Below the pieces are notes generated by a model. The model ran no database searches. It was not told the origin of the DNA and saw only the letters and a list, made by a program, of their open reading frames with translations. From Micromonospora sp. MP36 (GTDB taxonomy: Bacteria > Actinomycetota > Actinomycetes > Mycobacteriales > Micromonosporaceae): DNA of 36,427 nucleotides. Numbering within the stretch: position 1 is the first letter of the stretch; every line of letters starts with the position of its first letter. The position numbers and the translations under genes are program-made. Positions 8,122 through 16,667 of this stretch are shown here, piece by piece. The stretch covers positions 1 to 36,427 of the forward strand of contig NZ_VSFA01000073.1 in NCBI RefSeq assembly GCF_008119785.1, read 5' to 3'.

Positions 8122-8928
8122 CTACTTGTAGAGCAACCTCCCCATCCGCCGGGAGGCGAGCGCGAGCATCCCGGCGGTCAGCGCCAGCAGGTACGCCACG
8201 TCTGGCAGCCACGACCAGCCGGACACCCCCACGCAGATCTCCCGGATCAGGTGCACCGACCGGTAGAGCGGGGTCACCTCGACCACCCAGCGCAGTGCGG
8301 TCGGGTACGCCTCGGCCGGCACGAAGGTGCCGGAGAAGAGGAAGAGGGTGAACTGGGCCGACCCCATCAGGTCAAAGTCCTGCCAACTGCGCATCAGGGT
8401 GGAGACCGTCATGCCGAGCGCGCCGAACGCGAAGCCGACCAGCACCGCGGCCGGAAAGGCGAGGACCGCCCGCGCGGCGGTGGTCAGGTCCATCGCCACC
8501 ATGATCACCAGGAAGGCGGCCGAGTAGAGGCTGCCCCGGATCATCGCCCAACCCAGCTCGCCGAGGGCGATCTCGAACGGCTGCACCGGGGTCGCGATGA
8601 CCCCGTCGTACAGCTTCATGTACTTCATCTTCCCGAAGAAGTTGAAGGTGGTCTCCGACAGCGCCCCGCTCATCGCCGACGAGGCCAGCATCGCCGGGGC
8701 CACGAACGCGGCGTACGACACCGCCTGCCCGCCGGGCAGGGTGAGGTCGCCGACCAGCGCGCCCACCCCGACCCCGATCGAGAACAGGTAGAGCACGGGC
8801 TCCAGGAAACCGGAGAGCAGCACCAGCCAGTACGCGCTCCGCAGCGCGGTCAGGTTGCGCTCGGCCACCGAGGCGGAGCGGCGCATCCCCGCGGAGCCGA
8901 CCAGCCGGGGCAGGACGAGAGCGACCAC
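8122..8928 (-). CDS. ABC-2 type exporter permease (NodJ-like), second of a pair
   Basis: The protein has 268 residues and six predicted membrane helices. The stretch from SGFLEPVLYLFSIGVG through SSAMSGALSETTFNFFGKMKY to GTFVPAEAYP is characteristic of NodJ-type drug or oligosaccharide export permeases. The GTG at 8926-8928 is chosen for its AGGAG site five bases upstream; the frame is open far upstream but there overlaps the preceding permease. It follows that gene by 8 bases, so both are one operon. No ATPase adjoins; the likely partner is the NodI-like ATPase at 13313-14245. Confidence 0.87.
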   Translation of the reverse strand: MVALVLPRLVGSAGMRRSASVAERNLTALRSAYWLVLLSGFLEPVLYLFSIGVGVGALVGDLTLPGGQAVSYAAFVAPAMLASSAMSGALSETTFNFFGKMKYMKLYDGVIATPVQPFEIALGELGWAMIRGSLYSAAFLVIMVAMDLTTAARAVLAFPAAVLVGFAFGALGMTVSTLMRSWQDFDLMGSAQFTLFLFSGTFVPAEAYPTALRWVVEVTPLYRSVHLIREICVGVSGWSWLPDVAYLLALTAGMLALASRRMGRLLYK

Positions 8929-8936
8929 GGGATCTC

Positions 8937-9740
8937 CTAGACGACGAGCGAGCGGCGGAACACGCGCGTGGCCAGCAGCCAGCCGGCGGCGGCCCAGGCG
9001 GCGAGGTAGAGCAGGTGACCGACGATCGACCACTGCGGAGCGACGCCCAGCGTGGCGGCCCGGCAGAGATCCACGCCGTGCCAGAGCGGGGTCGCGTACG
9101 CCACCTGGCGCAGCCCCGCCGGCAGCGACTCGACCGGGAAGAACACCCCGGCGAAGAGGGTCATCGGGATGATCGCGAAGCGGAACAGCAGAGCCAGGTA
9201 GCTGTCGCTCGGCACGACGGCGCTGAACGCGAAGGTCGGCGCGGCGACCGCCAGGCCCAGCAGCAGGCTCACCGGCAGCACGGCCACCGCCCACGGCGAC
9301 CGCAGCGCCCCGAACAGGGCCGTCACCAGCAGGAACGCCGCCGTGCTGGTGAGCACCCGGAACAGCACGAAGGCGAGGTGCCCGGCGAGGATGTCGCCGC
9401 TGCGCAGCGGCGCCGCCACCTGCGCGTGGTAGGTCCGGATCCACCGGAAGTTACTGTGCACCGGCCAGGTCGACTCGGCGACCGCGACCTGGAGGGCGGT
9501 GGAGGCGATCAGGCCGGGCACCAGCCACTCGAGGTAGGGCACCCCGCCGACGCCCTGGCGCACGTACGCGCCGACGCCGAGGCCGAAGCCCACCACCGTC
9601 AGCACGGGCAGCAGGAAGGACGAGAAGACCCCCGCCCGCCAGGTGCGCCGGTAGCCGACCAGGTAATAGCCGAGCACCGCCAGCGCCGGCACCCTGGGCA
9701 CCGCCGGCCCGGCCCGCTCCGCCACGCTCACGTCGACCAC
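8937..9740 (-). CDS. ABC-2 type exporter permease (NodJ/DrrB-like), first of a pair
   Basis: This 267-residue protein has about six membrane helices and shares the pattern of its downstream neighbour (LPVLTVVGFGLGVGAYV, HAQVAAPLRSGDILAGHL, GVFFPVESLPAGLRQVAYATPLWHGVDL), so the pair probably forms a heterodimeric channel. The GTG at 9740 is taken as start; a second GTG at 9731 (264 residues) has a slightly better spaced GGGGGTGG site and is equally possible. A 214-base gap separates it from the methyltransferase. See the finding on the separated exporter ATPase. Confidence 0.86.
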   Translation of the reverse strand: MVDVSVAERAGPAVPRVPALAVLGYYLVGYRRTWRAGVFSSFLLPVLTVVGFGLGVGAYVRQGVGGVPYLEWLVPGLIASTALQVAVAESTWPVHSNFRWIRTYHAQVAAPLRSGDILAGHLAFVLFRVLTSTAAFLLVTALFGALRSPWAVAVLPVSLLLGLAVAAPTFAFSAVVPSDSYLALLFRFAIIPMTLFAGVFFPVESLPAGLRQVAYATPLWHGVDLCRAATLGVAPQWSIVGHLLYLAAWAAAGWLLATRVFRRSLVV

Positions 9741-9954
9741 CCCCGCTCGCCGTCCACGTCGGTCTTCCTACCGCCCGGGTACGACAAGACCGCCGGCCAC
9801 CCTACGACTGGTCAACGAACGGTGTCGCGCCAGTTTCTCCGCTCCCGCAGGCCCAGCGGGTGGCTGCCGGCGCGCGGCGAACGGCAGGCCGGTCCCCGAA
9901 AACGGGCGGACGGACCACGCCATCTTCACCCTGAACGCCCCCGAAGCGACCGCA

Positions 9955-10713
9955 TCAGCACAGTTCGAGCGTGAGCAGCGGCTCAGCAAACACCGGCGCT
10001 GGTGCGCCGGGGTCGGCGGCAACAGACTGCTCCAGTCGGCGGAAGCCGGCCTCCAGTTCGTCGGGACTGAGCTGCGCGAAGAACGAGAGGGTGCGCAGGC
10101 GCAGCCGTTCGAGCATGTCACCGCGGGTGCCCGCGGACGGCTCGGTGAACGTGCCGAAGCTGGTCACGCGCCAGCCGAGCGACGTGAACGTCGCGATGAC
10201 CTCGTGCAGCGGCTGAAACAGCGAGGCGTCCACCTCGTAACCGCGGGGGAAGTACTCCAGCCACCACGGCCGGGGATGGTGGTCGCTGAAATTCGCGCGC
10301 AATAGCAGCCGCCCGCCGGGCCTGAGCACCCTGGCCAGCTCCCGGGCTGCCCGAGGCTTGTCCTGCACGTGATGCCAGGACAGGAACATGAGAGCGTAGT
10401 CGGCGCTGCCGGACGGCACTGGCATGTCCTCGGCGGCGCCGGCCAGATACCGCACACCGGGATGCTGGGACTGCGTCTGCGCAATCTCGCGCATGCGGAC
10501 CGACGGCTCGACGCCGGTCACTGGCCCGAACGCTCCGGCCAGCGCGGGGGTGAACCTGCCGGTCCCTGAGCCGACGTCCAGCCCCGCCAGCGGACGCCGC
10601 TCGGGCAGCACCGCTGCAAAGGCGTTGATCCATACCTGCAGTTGCTGCTGGGTGAGCGCGCGACCGCGCGCGTAGTCCTGGTACTGCTCCGTGTCGTAGT
10701 CGATCGACCTCAT
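9955..10713 (-). CDS. Class I SAM-dependent methyltransferase (Methyltransf_11 type)
   Basis: The 252-residue product shows the class I fold: motif I LDVGSGTGRF (about residues 45-54), acidic VTGVEPS, AEDMPVPSGSADYALMFLSWHH (motifs II-III) and LRPGGRLLLRANF. It transfers a methyl group from S-adenosylmethionine to an unknown, probably small, acceptor. The ATG at 10713 is preferred over the upstream start at 10740 because GGGGAGG precedes it. A 12-bp dyad at 10748-10778 lies just upstream, so it is probably controlled by a repressor not encoded beside it. It lies inside the accessory stretch that splits the exporter genes. Confidence 0.85.
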   Translation of the reverse strand: MRSIDYDTEQYQDYARGRALTQQQLQVWINAFAAVLPERRPLAGLDVGSGTGRFTPALAGAFGPVTGVEPSVRMREIAQTQSQHPGVRYLAGAAEDMPVPSGSADYALMFLSWHHVQDKPRAARELARVLRPGGRLLLRANFSDHHPRPWWLEYFPRGYEVDASLFQPLHEVIATFTSLGWRVTSFGTFTEPSAGTRGDMLERLRLRTLSFFAQLSPDELEAGFRRLEQSVAADPGAPAPVFAEPLLTLELC

Positions 10714-10747
10714 CGCACCTCCCCGTTGGCGGGCGACCACAAACGCC

Positions 10748-10778
10748 GTCCCGATATATCACTCCGATACATCGGGAC
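10748..10778 (-). promoter_or_regulatory. Inverted-repeat operator candidate for the methyltransferase
   Basis: Arms GTCCCGATATAT (10748-10759) and ATACATCGGGAC (10767-10778) are complementary at 11 of 12 positions, with a 7-base spacer. The site lies 35 bases upstream of the start codon in an AT-rich patch that likely contains the promoter. The size suits a dimeric TetR-, PadR- or MarR-type repressor. Confidence 0.5.
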
Positions 10779-11037
10779 GTTATTCGTCGTCGCGTCACCC
10801 CACAAGGTGCCTATGCGACGGGAGCTTCAACCGACGACCCGCTCGACAAGATGCGCGGGCTACTGGCCACGGCATAGGAGGCGTCACCGAGCGACAGCCC
10901 GCCAGGCCCAACGCCCACCGCTGCGACCCCAGGCAGGGAGGTCACGTCGCCCGTGCTCGCGTACTGGTCGCCGACGGATCAAGGCCGGCAACGACCCAAC
11001 CAGGCCCAACGACGAAGAACTCCTTGTTGCGGCCGCG
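10779..11037. other. Gene-free spacer, possible decayed coding sequence
   Basis: No intact gene is seen in these 259 bases. On the plus strand, around 10815-10870, a frame reads DPLDKMRGLLATA before a stop, loosely like the start of a DUF2786 domain (LDKVRALLAKAE). The match is too short to call, but broken frames of this kind would fit insertion and decay in this accessory stretch. Confidence 0.2.
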
Positions 11038-11047
11038 CTACGGCCGC
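11029..11047 (-). terminator. Short hairpin at the end of the DUF397 gene
   Basis: GCGGCCG (11029-11035) pairs with CGGCCGC (11041-11047) around a 5-base loop that contains the TAG stop of the DUF397 gene. It may limit transcription running out of the XRE-DUF397 operon. Confidence 0.35.
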
Positions 11048-11229
11048 TCGGCGATTCCGGTGACGAACGCGCGCCAGGCGTCGGGGCCGAAGGCCAGCAC
11101 CGGACCACCCGGGTCCTTGGAATCGCGTACGGCGACCACGCCGGAGAGGTTGTCGGCCACCTCCACGCACGCCCCGCCTTGGCCGCTGCTGCGGGTGCTC
11201 TTGCGCCACCGCGCGCCGGTCAGGTCCAT
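11038..11229 (-). CDS. DUF397 small protein
   Basis: The 63-residue protein is a textbook DUF397 member: LTGARWRKSTRSSGQGGACVEVA, then VAVRDSKDPGGPVLAFGPDAWRAFV. The family is almost confined to actinomycetes and is nearly always paired with an XRE regulator (as in the whiJ-like loci of Streptomyces), where the small partner is thought to bind and modulate it. Its ATG overlaps the end of the XRE gene by 10 bases (11220-11229), so translation is coupled. A broken second DUF397 gene lies at 35389-35560. Confidence 0.93.
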   Translation of the reverse strand: MDLTGARWRKSTRSSGQGGACVEVADNLSGVVAVRDSKDPGGPVLAFGPDAWRAFVTGIAERP

Positions 11230-12023
11230 GTCTCCGCCACTTCCGCAATCAAGTCGAGGGACTGCTGGTGCGATAGTGCCTCACCGCGGATCGACTCCCA
11301 CACCTCGACCATCTCCTGCACGAAGTCGGTTCGGTCGATCGCCTGCCCGTGGCGCTGCCCCTCCAGGTAGACGATGTCCTCCCTCGTTGGCGAGGTGGCG
11401 ATCACGAAGTGCCCAGCGAGTCCAGGGTAGGCCCCGGCTGACATTGGCACGACGTGGATACGGACTCGGGGCAGCGTGGATCCCAGCTTCACCAAGTGCT
11501 GCAACTGCTCGCGCATCACCGCCGGCGTACCGATCCGGCGGTGCAGGACGTACTCGTCGACGACGGCGGTGAGTAGGGGCGGCCGATCGCGGGTGAGCAC
11601 TGCTTGGCGATCCAGCCGGGTCGCCACCTGCTGCTCGATCTCGTCCGCAGCGAACAACCCGCCGCCAGACAGCAGCGCACGAGCGTATTCCTCGGTCTGA
11701 AGCAAACCGGGCACGCACAGCGGCTCGAACCAGCGCAGCGCCGTGGCCTCCTGTTCGATGCCGGCCCAGTCGCGGAACCACGGGACCACGGTCTCCCGGC
11801 TGATCCGGCGCTGGATGCGCTCGAACCGCCCGTCCGCGCCGAACACGGTGTCGCACCGGCGCGCGAAGTCGAGGCTCGGCCGGCGCTCGGAGGTCTCCAC
11901 CTTGGCGACCAGGGCACCCGAATAGCTCAACGCCTCGGCCAACGCGGTCTGGGACATGCCGCTGCCGGCCCGGGCCAGCCGTAGCTCCTCCGCGAAGTGG
12001 TCCAGCATGGACGAGCTTTCCAC
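11220..12023 (-). CDS. XRE-family regulator with DUF5753 domain
   Basis: The 267-residue protein has an N-terminal helix-turn-helix (about residues 8-65: LRLARAGSGMSQTALAEAL, then KVETSERRPSLDFARRCD) and a DUF5753 C-terminal domain marked by FEPLCVPGLLQTEEYARALL and a later VVPMSAGAYPGLAGHFVI. This architecture defines a large actinomycete regulator family that works with DUF397 partners in development or secondary metabolism. The GTG at 12021-12023 is chosen because GGAGG lies six bases upstream; the open frame to 12101 lacks such a site. It is divergent from the two small genes at 12238-12743. Confidence 0.92.
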   Translation of the reverse strand: MESSSMLDHFAEELRLARAGSGMSQTALAEALSYSGALVAKVETSERRPSLDFARRCDTVFGADGRFERIQRRISRETVVPWFRDWAGIEQEATALRWFEPLCVPGLLQTEEYARALLSGGGLFAADEIEQQVATRLDRQAVLTRDRPPLLTAVVDEYVLHRRIGTPAVMREQLQHLVKLGSTLPRVRIHVVPMSAGAYPGLAGHFVIATSPTREDIVYLEGQRHGQAIDRTDFVQEMVEVWESIRGEALSHQQSLDLIAEVAETWT

Positions 12024-12174
12024 GGACACCCTCCGTACATCCTCGTACCGCGTGGGATCGGCCGCCGTACGCGCTGGTCGTCGGCGCGCGGGACCTCCCA
12101 CCGTAGTCGCGTCCTTAGCAGACTGTCACGCAGCGGAACCGCTCACGGGATCGGACGGCGGGCGGAACCAGGCC

Positions 12175-12212
12175 GGGGCGCCCGCCGGACAACGAGGTCC
12201 GCCGGGCGCCCC
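12175..12212 (+). promoter_or_regulatory. Very strong leader hairpin before the small-gene pair
   Basis: Arms 12175-12190 and 12197-12212 pair at 15 of 16 positions around a 6-base loop (AACGAG). The hairpin ends 13 bases before the GGAGG site (12226-12230) of the gene starting at 12238. It may be a leader attenuator, an RNA-stability element or a terminator that insulates the divergent XRE gene. Confidence 0.55.
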
Positions 12213-12237
12213 ATTCCACAGCTGCGGAGGTTCGACC

Positions 12238-12498
12238 ATGCGACTCAGGTTCTGGCGTTGCCAGCGACCGGCACCACCCACCACGCTCCCCCGGCGCACC
12301 CCCAATGCGCGCCCGTCGTGGGCGACCGCACCGACCGAGGTGTTCCCGATCGACGGGCCGGGACGCCCGGGGCGGCTGACCCGCGCGCAGGAGTGGCGGG
12401 CGAACGGGGGCCGCTGGCTGGCGTCACCGCGCTGCCCCGAGAAGGAGCCGAGCGGGCCTGAGAAGGGGCCGCGTGGGCCCGAGGAGGGCGCGCGCTGA
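12238..12498 (+). CDS. Small conserved actinobacterial protein of unknown function
   Basis: The 86-residue product starts MRLRFWRCQRP, continues through a proline-rich basic stretch and has a recognisable LTRAQEWRANGGRW segment near residue 45-60. Its C-terminus is a low-complexity EKEPSGPEKGPRGPEEGA tail. I recall this type of small protein beside XRE/DUF397 genes in actinomycetes but know of no function. GGAGG lies seven bases before the ATG. Its TGA overlaps the ATG of the next gene by one base (TGATG, 12496-12500), which shows that the pair is expressed together. Confidence 0.68.
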   Translation: MRLRFWRCQRPAPPTTLPRRTPNARPSWATAPTEVFPIDGPGRPGRLTRAQEWRANGGRWLASPRCPEKEPSGPEKGPRGPEEGAR

Positions 12499-12743
12499 TG
12501 CCTCGCTACCGGCCGCACGTGGCGGCGCGTCCGTCCTGGCGCTGCCGGGTGTGCGGCGCGGCGTGGCCGTGCTCCCCGGCCCGGCTGGCGCTGCTCGGCG
12601 AGTACCGCGAGAACCGGACGGGCCTGCTGATCTATCTCGGCGCGCTCCTGCACGAGGCGATGACCGACCTCGCCGACCTCAACGCCCAGGCCTCACCGGA
12701 GGCGCTGGCCAACCGCTTCCTGACCTGGGCCAGAGCCCGCTGA
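12498..12743 (+). CDS. Small cysteine-containing protein often annotated 'flavin reductase'
   Basis: The 81-residue protein has an N-terminal PHVAARPSWRCRVCGAAWPC motif with C16, C19 and C25, which could form a metal site, and a helical C-terminus ending ANRFLTWARAR. Close relatives occur widely in actinomycetes next to XRE regulators and are labelled flavin reductase in some databases, though the length is far too short for that enzyme. The start overlaps the preceding gene by one base and has a GGAGGG site nine bases upstream inside it. The real function is unknown. Confidence 0.72.
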   Translation: MPRYRPHVAARPSWRCRVCGAAWPCSPARLALLGEYRENRTGLLIYLGALLHEAMTDLADLNAQASPEALANRFLTWARAR

Positions 12744-12748
12744 TAAGG

Positions 12749-12766
12749 CGGCCGGTCAGCCGGCCG
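12749..12766. terminator. Shared terminator hairpin between convergent genes
   Basis: CGGCCGG (12749-12755) and CCGGCCG (12760-12766) pair perfectly around a 4-base loop. The structure lies over the stop of the gene ending at 12756 (minus) and just past the stop at 12743 (plus), so it can serve both strands. Confidence 0.45.
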
Positions 12767-13169
12767 TGGTGGGGCGGACGGGTAACAGGTTGCGCTCGGC
12801 GAAAACCTTCTTGGCGACGAGGGTGGCGTTGACCGCCCGCGGCACACCGCAGTACACGACGGACTGCAGCAGCGCCTCGACTATTTCGGAGGGCGTCAGG
12901 CCGGCATTGAGCGCGCCGTTGACGTGCACTTCAAGCTGGGCCTCGGCGCCACCGAGACCGGTGAGTATGCCGAGGGTCAGCAGTTCCCGGTCGCGGCGCG
13001 CCAGCCCGGGGCGGACGTAGAGGTCTCCGTAGGACCAGGCGACGGACCGGTAGCTGAGCTCTGGTGAGACGTCGGCGAGGGCATCGAGAAGCTTCTGCCC
13101 GGCGCCGCCGTCGGCCTGCCGGAGTGCCGCCAGGCCGCGCTCGTACTGTTCGTCACCGTTCACGGTCAT
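12756..13169 (-). CDS. Carboxymuconolactone decarboxylase (PcaC)-family protein
   Basis: The 137-residue protein matches the PcaC branch of the CMD/AhpD superfamily: SPELSYRSVAWSYGDLYVRPGL, RDRELLTLGILTGLGG, then LEVHVNGALNAGLTPSEIVEALLQSVVYCGVPRAVNA. The family includes 4-carboxymuconolactone decarboxylase of the beta-ketoadipate pathway, but stand-alone members like this one, with no pathway neighbours, often act in other ways. There is no CxxC pair, so peroxidase activity of the AhpD kind is unlikely. The ATG at 13169 has AGGTAGGG upstream. It converges on the small-gene pair and is separated by 143 bases from the ATPase upstream. Confidence 0.85.
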   Translation of the reverse strand: MTVNGDEQYERGLAALRQADGGAGQKLLDALADVSPELSYRSVAWSYGDLYVRPGLARRDRELLTLGILTGLGGAEAQLEVHVNGALNAGLTPSEIVEALLQSVVYCGVPRAVNATLVAKKVFAERNLLPVRPTTAG

Positions 13170-13312
13170 GGTTGTGCCCTACCTCTGAGCAGTGGTCCCG
13201 TCGGCCTGGGGCAGCGGCCCCGGCGCCGCGGTGTACCCGTGGCGGTGCCGGACAAACGACTCATCTTCCGCGTCCCGCGCTCCAGGGCCGGAGCCGCCGT
13301 CGCGCCTTGCGA

Positions 13313-14245
<933 letters not shown>

Positions 14246-14388
14246 CGGCCGACCCTAGCGGGCCGGTCCGACAGCTTCGACCGGTTAACGTCGGACTTCG
14301 CCGCACTCTCGGCGAGGGCATTTGCGAGAATCACTCGGAACAGCATTGCTCTGGGTAATTGCCGCCCCATTTCCGTCACTTAGCGCAA

Positions 14389-14417
14389 TCACATTCGGCA
14401 ATGGTTCCATAATGTGA
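14389..14417 (+). promoter_or_regulatory. Inverted repeat in the TRAP operon promoter region
   Basis: TCACATT (14389-14395) and AATGTGA (14411-14417) are perfect complements with a 15-base spacer, so the arm centres are 22 bases (two helical turns) apart. The site lies 24 bases upstream of the TRAP start codon in a notably AT-rich part of the divergent gap. It may bind a regulator. The minus-strand ABC ATPase gene starts 144 bases away. Confidence 0.42.
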
Positions 14418-14441
14418 ACTATTCGCGTATCGTGCCCCCTC

Positions 14442-16664
14442 GTGTCGCCCGTTCGCCCGTCCGACGGCTCCGCGCCGACGCCCCTGCCCGCCGGGACGCG
14501 GGACGCCGCGTCCGACCTGGACACTGCCCCGGTGCCGCTCCCGCCCGACGAGGGCGCGGTCGACGACCCGGGGCGGGCCGACGACGGGCAGGTCGCCGCA
14601 CCTCCCGACACCCGGGAGTTCGCCGCCCAGTTCGAGGACGAAAAACCGGGACGGGTCCTGTCCGGACCGGTCGGGCGGCTGTTCACCGGCATCACGGTCG
14701 CCGTCGCACTGCTCGCCCTCTGGCAGGTGTTCTTTCCGCTTCCCCAGGGCAGCAAGTACTACCTGATCATCTTCCTGACCGGCGTCCTGCCGGCGGTCTT
14801 CCTGGCGTACCCGTCGGGGATGCGGCTGCGGCGGACGAAGGACGGCCCGACGGAGGCGGCCGACGCCGCGGCGCGGCACGGCGGGCCCACCCCGGTCGAC
14901 TGGCTGCTGGCCCTGGCCGCGCTGGTGACCTGCCTCTACCCGGTGCTGCCGGTGACGCTCGGCGCGGGCGGTGGCGGGTACGACGCGTTCCTCGACCGGC
15001 AGGGCCTGCTGGTGCCGCTGGACGTGGCGATGGGCACCGTGCTGATGCTCCTGCTGCTGGAGGCGTGCCGGCGGACCACCGGCTGGATCCTCCCCGCCGT
15101 CTGCCTGCTCTTCCTGGCCTACGGCTACTACGGCGGGCTGCTGCCGCAGTCCTGGGCGGTGGCCCACGCCGGGCTCGACTTCGGGCAGCTCATCGACGCC
15201 TTCTACAACTCCGACAGCGGCTTCTACGGCACCCCGCTGGACGTGGCCGCCTCGTACATCGTGCTCTTCACCATCTACGGAGCGGTGCTGGACCTGTCCG
15301 GGGCCGGTCGGTTCTTCGTGGAACTCTCCGCCGCCGCGTTCCGCCGCTCCCGGACCGCCGCCGGCCGGACCGCCGTCGCCTCGGGTTTCCTGCTCGGCAC
15401 CGTCTCCGGCTCGGGGGCGGCCACCACCGTCAGCATCGGGGCGGTCACCTGGCCCATCCTGCGCCGCGCCGGCTACCCCGCCGAGCGGGCCGGCGGCATG
15501 CTGGCCGCCGCCGGGGTGGGCGCGATCCTCTCCCCGCCGACGCTGGGCGCGGCGGCCTTCATCATCGCCGAATACCTGGGCGTGTCCTACCTGCAGGTGC
15601 TCGGCTGGGCGACCGTCCCGACGATCCTCTACTACCTGGGCATCCTGCTCTCCGTGGAGATCGACGCCCGGCGCTCCGGCGTCCGCGCGGTGGCGATCGA
15701 CAGCGGTTCGGCCTGGCGCCTGCTGGCCCGCTTCGGATACCACTTCCTCTCGCTCATCGTGATCATCGTGGTGCTCGCGACGGGCGCCTCGGCGACCCGC
15801 GCCGTGGTGATCGCCACCGTGCTGGCCGCCGCCCTGTCCTTCCTGGACCGTCGCCACCGGCTCACCCCGGCCCGCCTGGTCGAGGCGCTGCGCGGCGGCG
15901 TACGCGGGGTGCTCGCGGTGAGCGCCGTCTGCGCCGCGGCCGGCATCATCACCGCCACCACCACGAAGACCGGCCTCGGCCCGCAGGCCGCCGCGCTGTT
16001 GGTGAGCGGGGCGCAGGCGGTCAGCTCCGAGCCGGCCGTGGTGCTGGCGCTCACCGCGCTGCTCGCCGCCGTCGCGCTCAGCCTGCTCGGCCTGGCCGTG
16101 CCGGTCACCGCCTCGTTCGTGATCGGCTGGGTGATCATCGGCCCGGCGCTGCTCAACCTCGGCGTCGCCGCCCCCGCCGCGGCGATGTTCGTCTTCTACT
16201 TCGCGGTGCTGTCCGAGGTCTCCCCGCCGACCGCGCTCGCCGCGGTGGCCGCCGCCGCGGTGACCGGCGGCCGGCTCGTCCCGACCATGTGGCAGACCCT
16301 GCGGTACGCGCTGCCCGCGTACCTGATCCCGATCGCCTTCGTCATCACGCCGACGGGTCTCGGGCTGCTCGGCATCGGCGGGGTGGAACGGATCCTGGTG
16401 GCCGGCGTGGTCTCCGCGCTCGGCGTCACCGTGCTGGCGGTGGCCGCGGGCGGCTGGCTGCCCGGCGTCGGCCCGGCCGGCGTGCCCGAGCGGATCGTCG
16501 GCGCGGTCGCCGGGCTGGTGCTGCTCTGGCTCGAACCCGTGCCCGTCACGGTCGGCGCCGTCCTGGCCGCGCTGACCCTCACGGGTGTGCTCGTCCGACG
16601 TGGATCCGCCGGCCGCGCCGGGGTCCCGTCGGTGCCACAACAGCTGGACCATGGGGAGGAGTAG
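14442..16664 (+). CDS. TRAP transporter fused membrane subunit (4TM + 12TM type)
   Basis: The 740-residue protein joins the small and large TRAP membrane subunits in one chain, as is usual for TAXI-type TRAP systems. A polar N-terminus of about 75 residues precedes about 16 membrane segments. TRAP-specific stretches are LFTIYGAVLDLSGAGRFFVEL, GTVSGSGAATTVSIGAVTWP (the DctM substrate/cation region) and AVLSEVSPPTALAAVAAAAVTGG. It imports an organic acid or similar solute using an ion gradient. The start is GTG with no Shine-Dalgarno site; TATCGT eight bases upstream (14429-14434) suggests a leaderless transcript. The binding-protein gene follows after 3 bases. Confidence 0.92.
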   Translation: MSPVRPSDGSAPTPLPAGTRDAASDLDTAPVPLPPDEGAVDDPGRADDGQVAAPPDTREFAAQFEDEKPGRVLSGPVGRLFTGITVAVALLALWQVFFPLPQGSKYYLIIFLTGVLPAVFLAYPSGMRLRRTKDGPTEAADAAARHGGPTPVDWLLALAALVTCLYPVLPVTLGAGGGGYDAFLDRQGLLVPLDVAMGTVLMLLLLEACRRTTGWILPAVCLLFLAYGYYGGLLPQSWAVAHAGLDFGQLIDAFYNSDSGFYGTPLDVAASYIVLFTIYGAVLDLSGAGRFFVELSAAAFRRSRTAAGRTAVASGFLLGTVSGSGAATTVSIGAVTWPILRRAGYPAERAGGMLAAAGVGAILSPPTLGAAAFIIAEYLGVSYLQVLGWATVPTILYYLGILLSVEIDARRSGVRAVAIDSGSAWRLLARFGYHFLSLIVIIVVLATGASATRAVVIATVLAAALSFLDRRHRLTPARLVEALRGGVRGVLAVSAVCAAAGIITATTTKTGLGPQAAALLVSGAQAVSSEPAVVLALTALLAAVALSLLGLAVPVTASFVIGWVIIGPALLNLGVAAPAAAMFVFYFAVLSEVSPPTALAAVAAAAVTGGRLVPTMWQTLRYALPAYLIPIAFVITPTGLGLLGIGGVERILVAGVVSALGVTVLAVAAGGWLPGVGPAGVPERIVGAVAGLVLLWLEPVPVTVGAVLAALTLTGVLVRRGSAGRAGVPSVPQQLDHGEE

Positions 16665-16667
16665 AGA

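Noticed and set aside
10815..10870. DPLDKMRGLLATA as a DUF2786 fragment
   Set aside because: Only about 13 residues are suggestive before a stop; it is too short to call a pseudogene.
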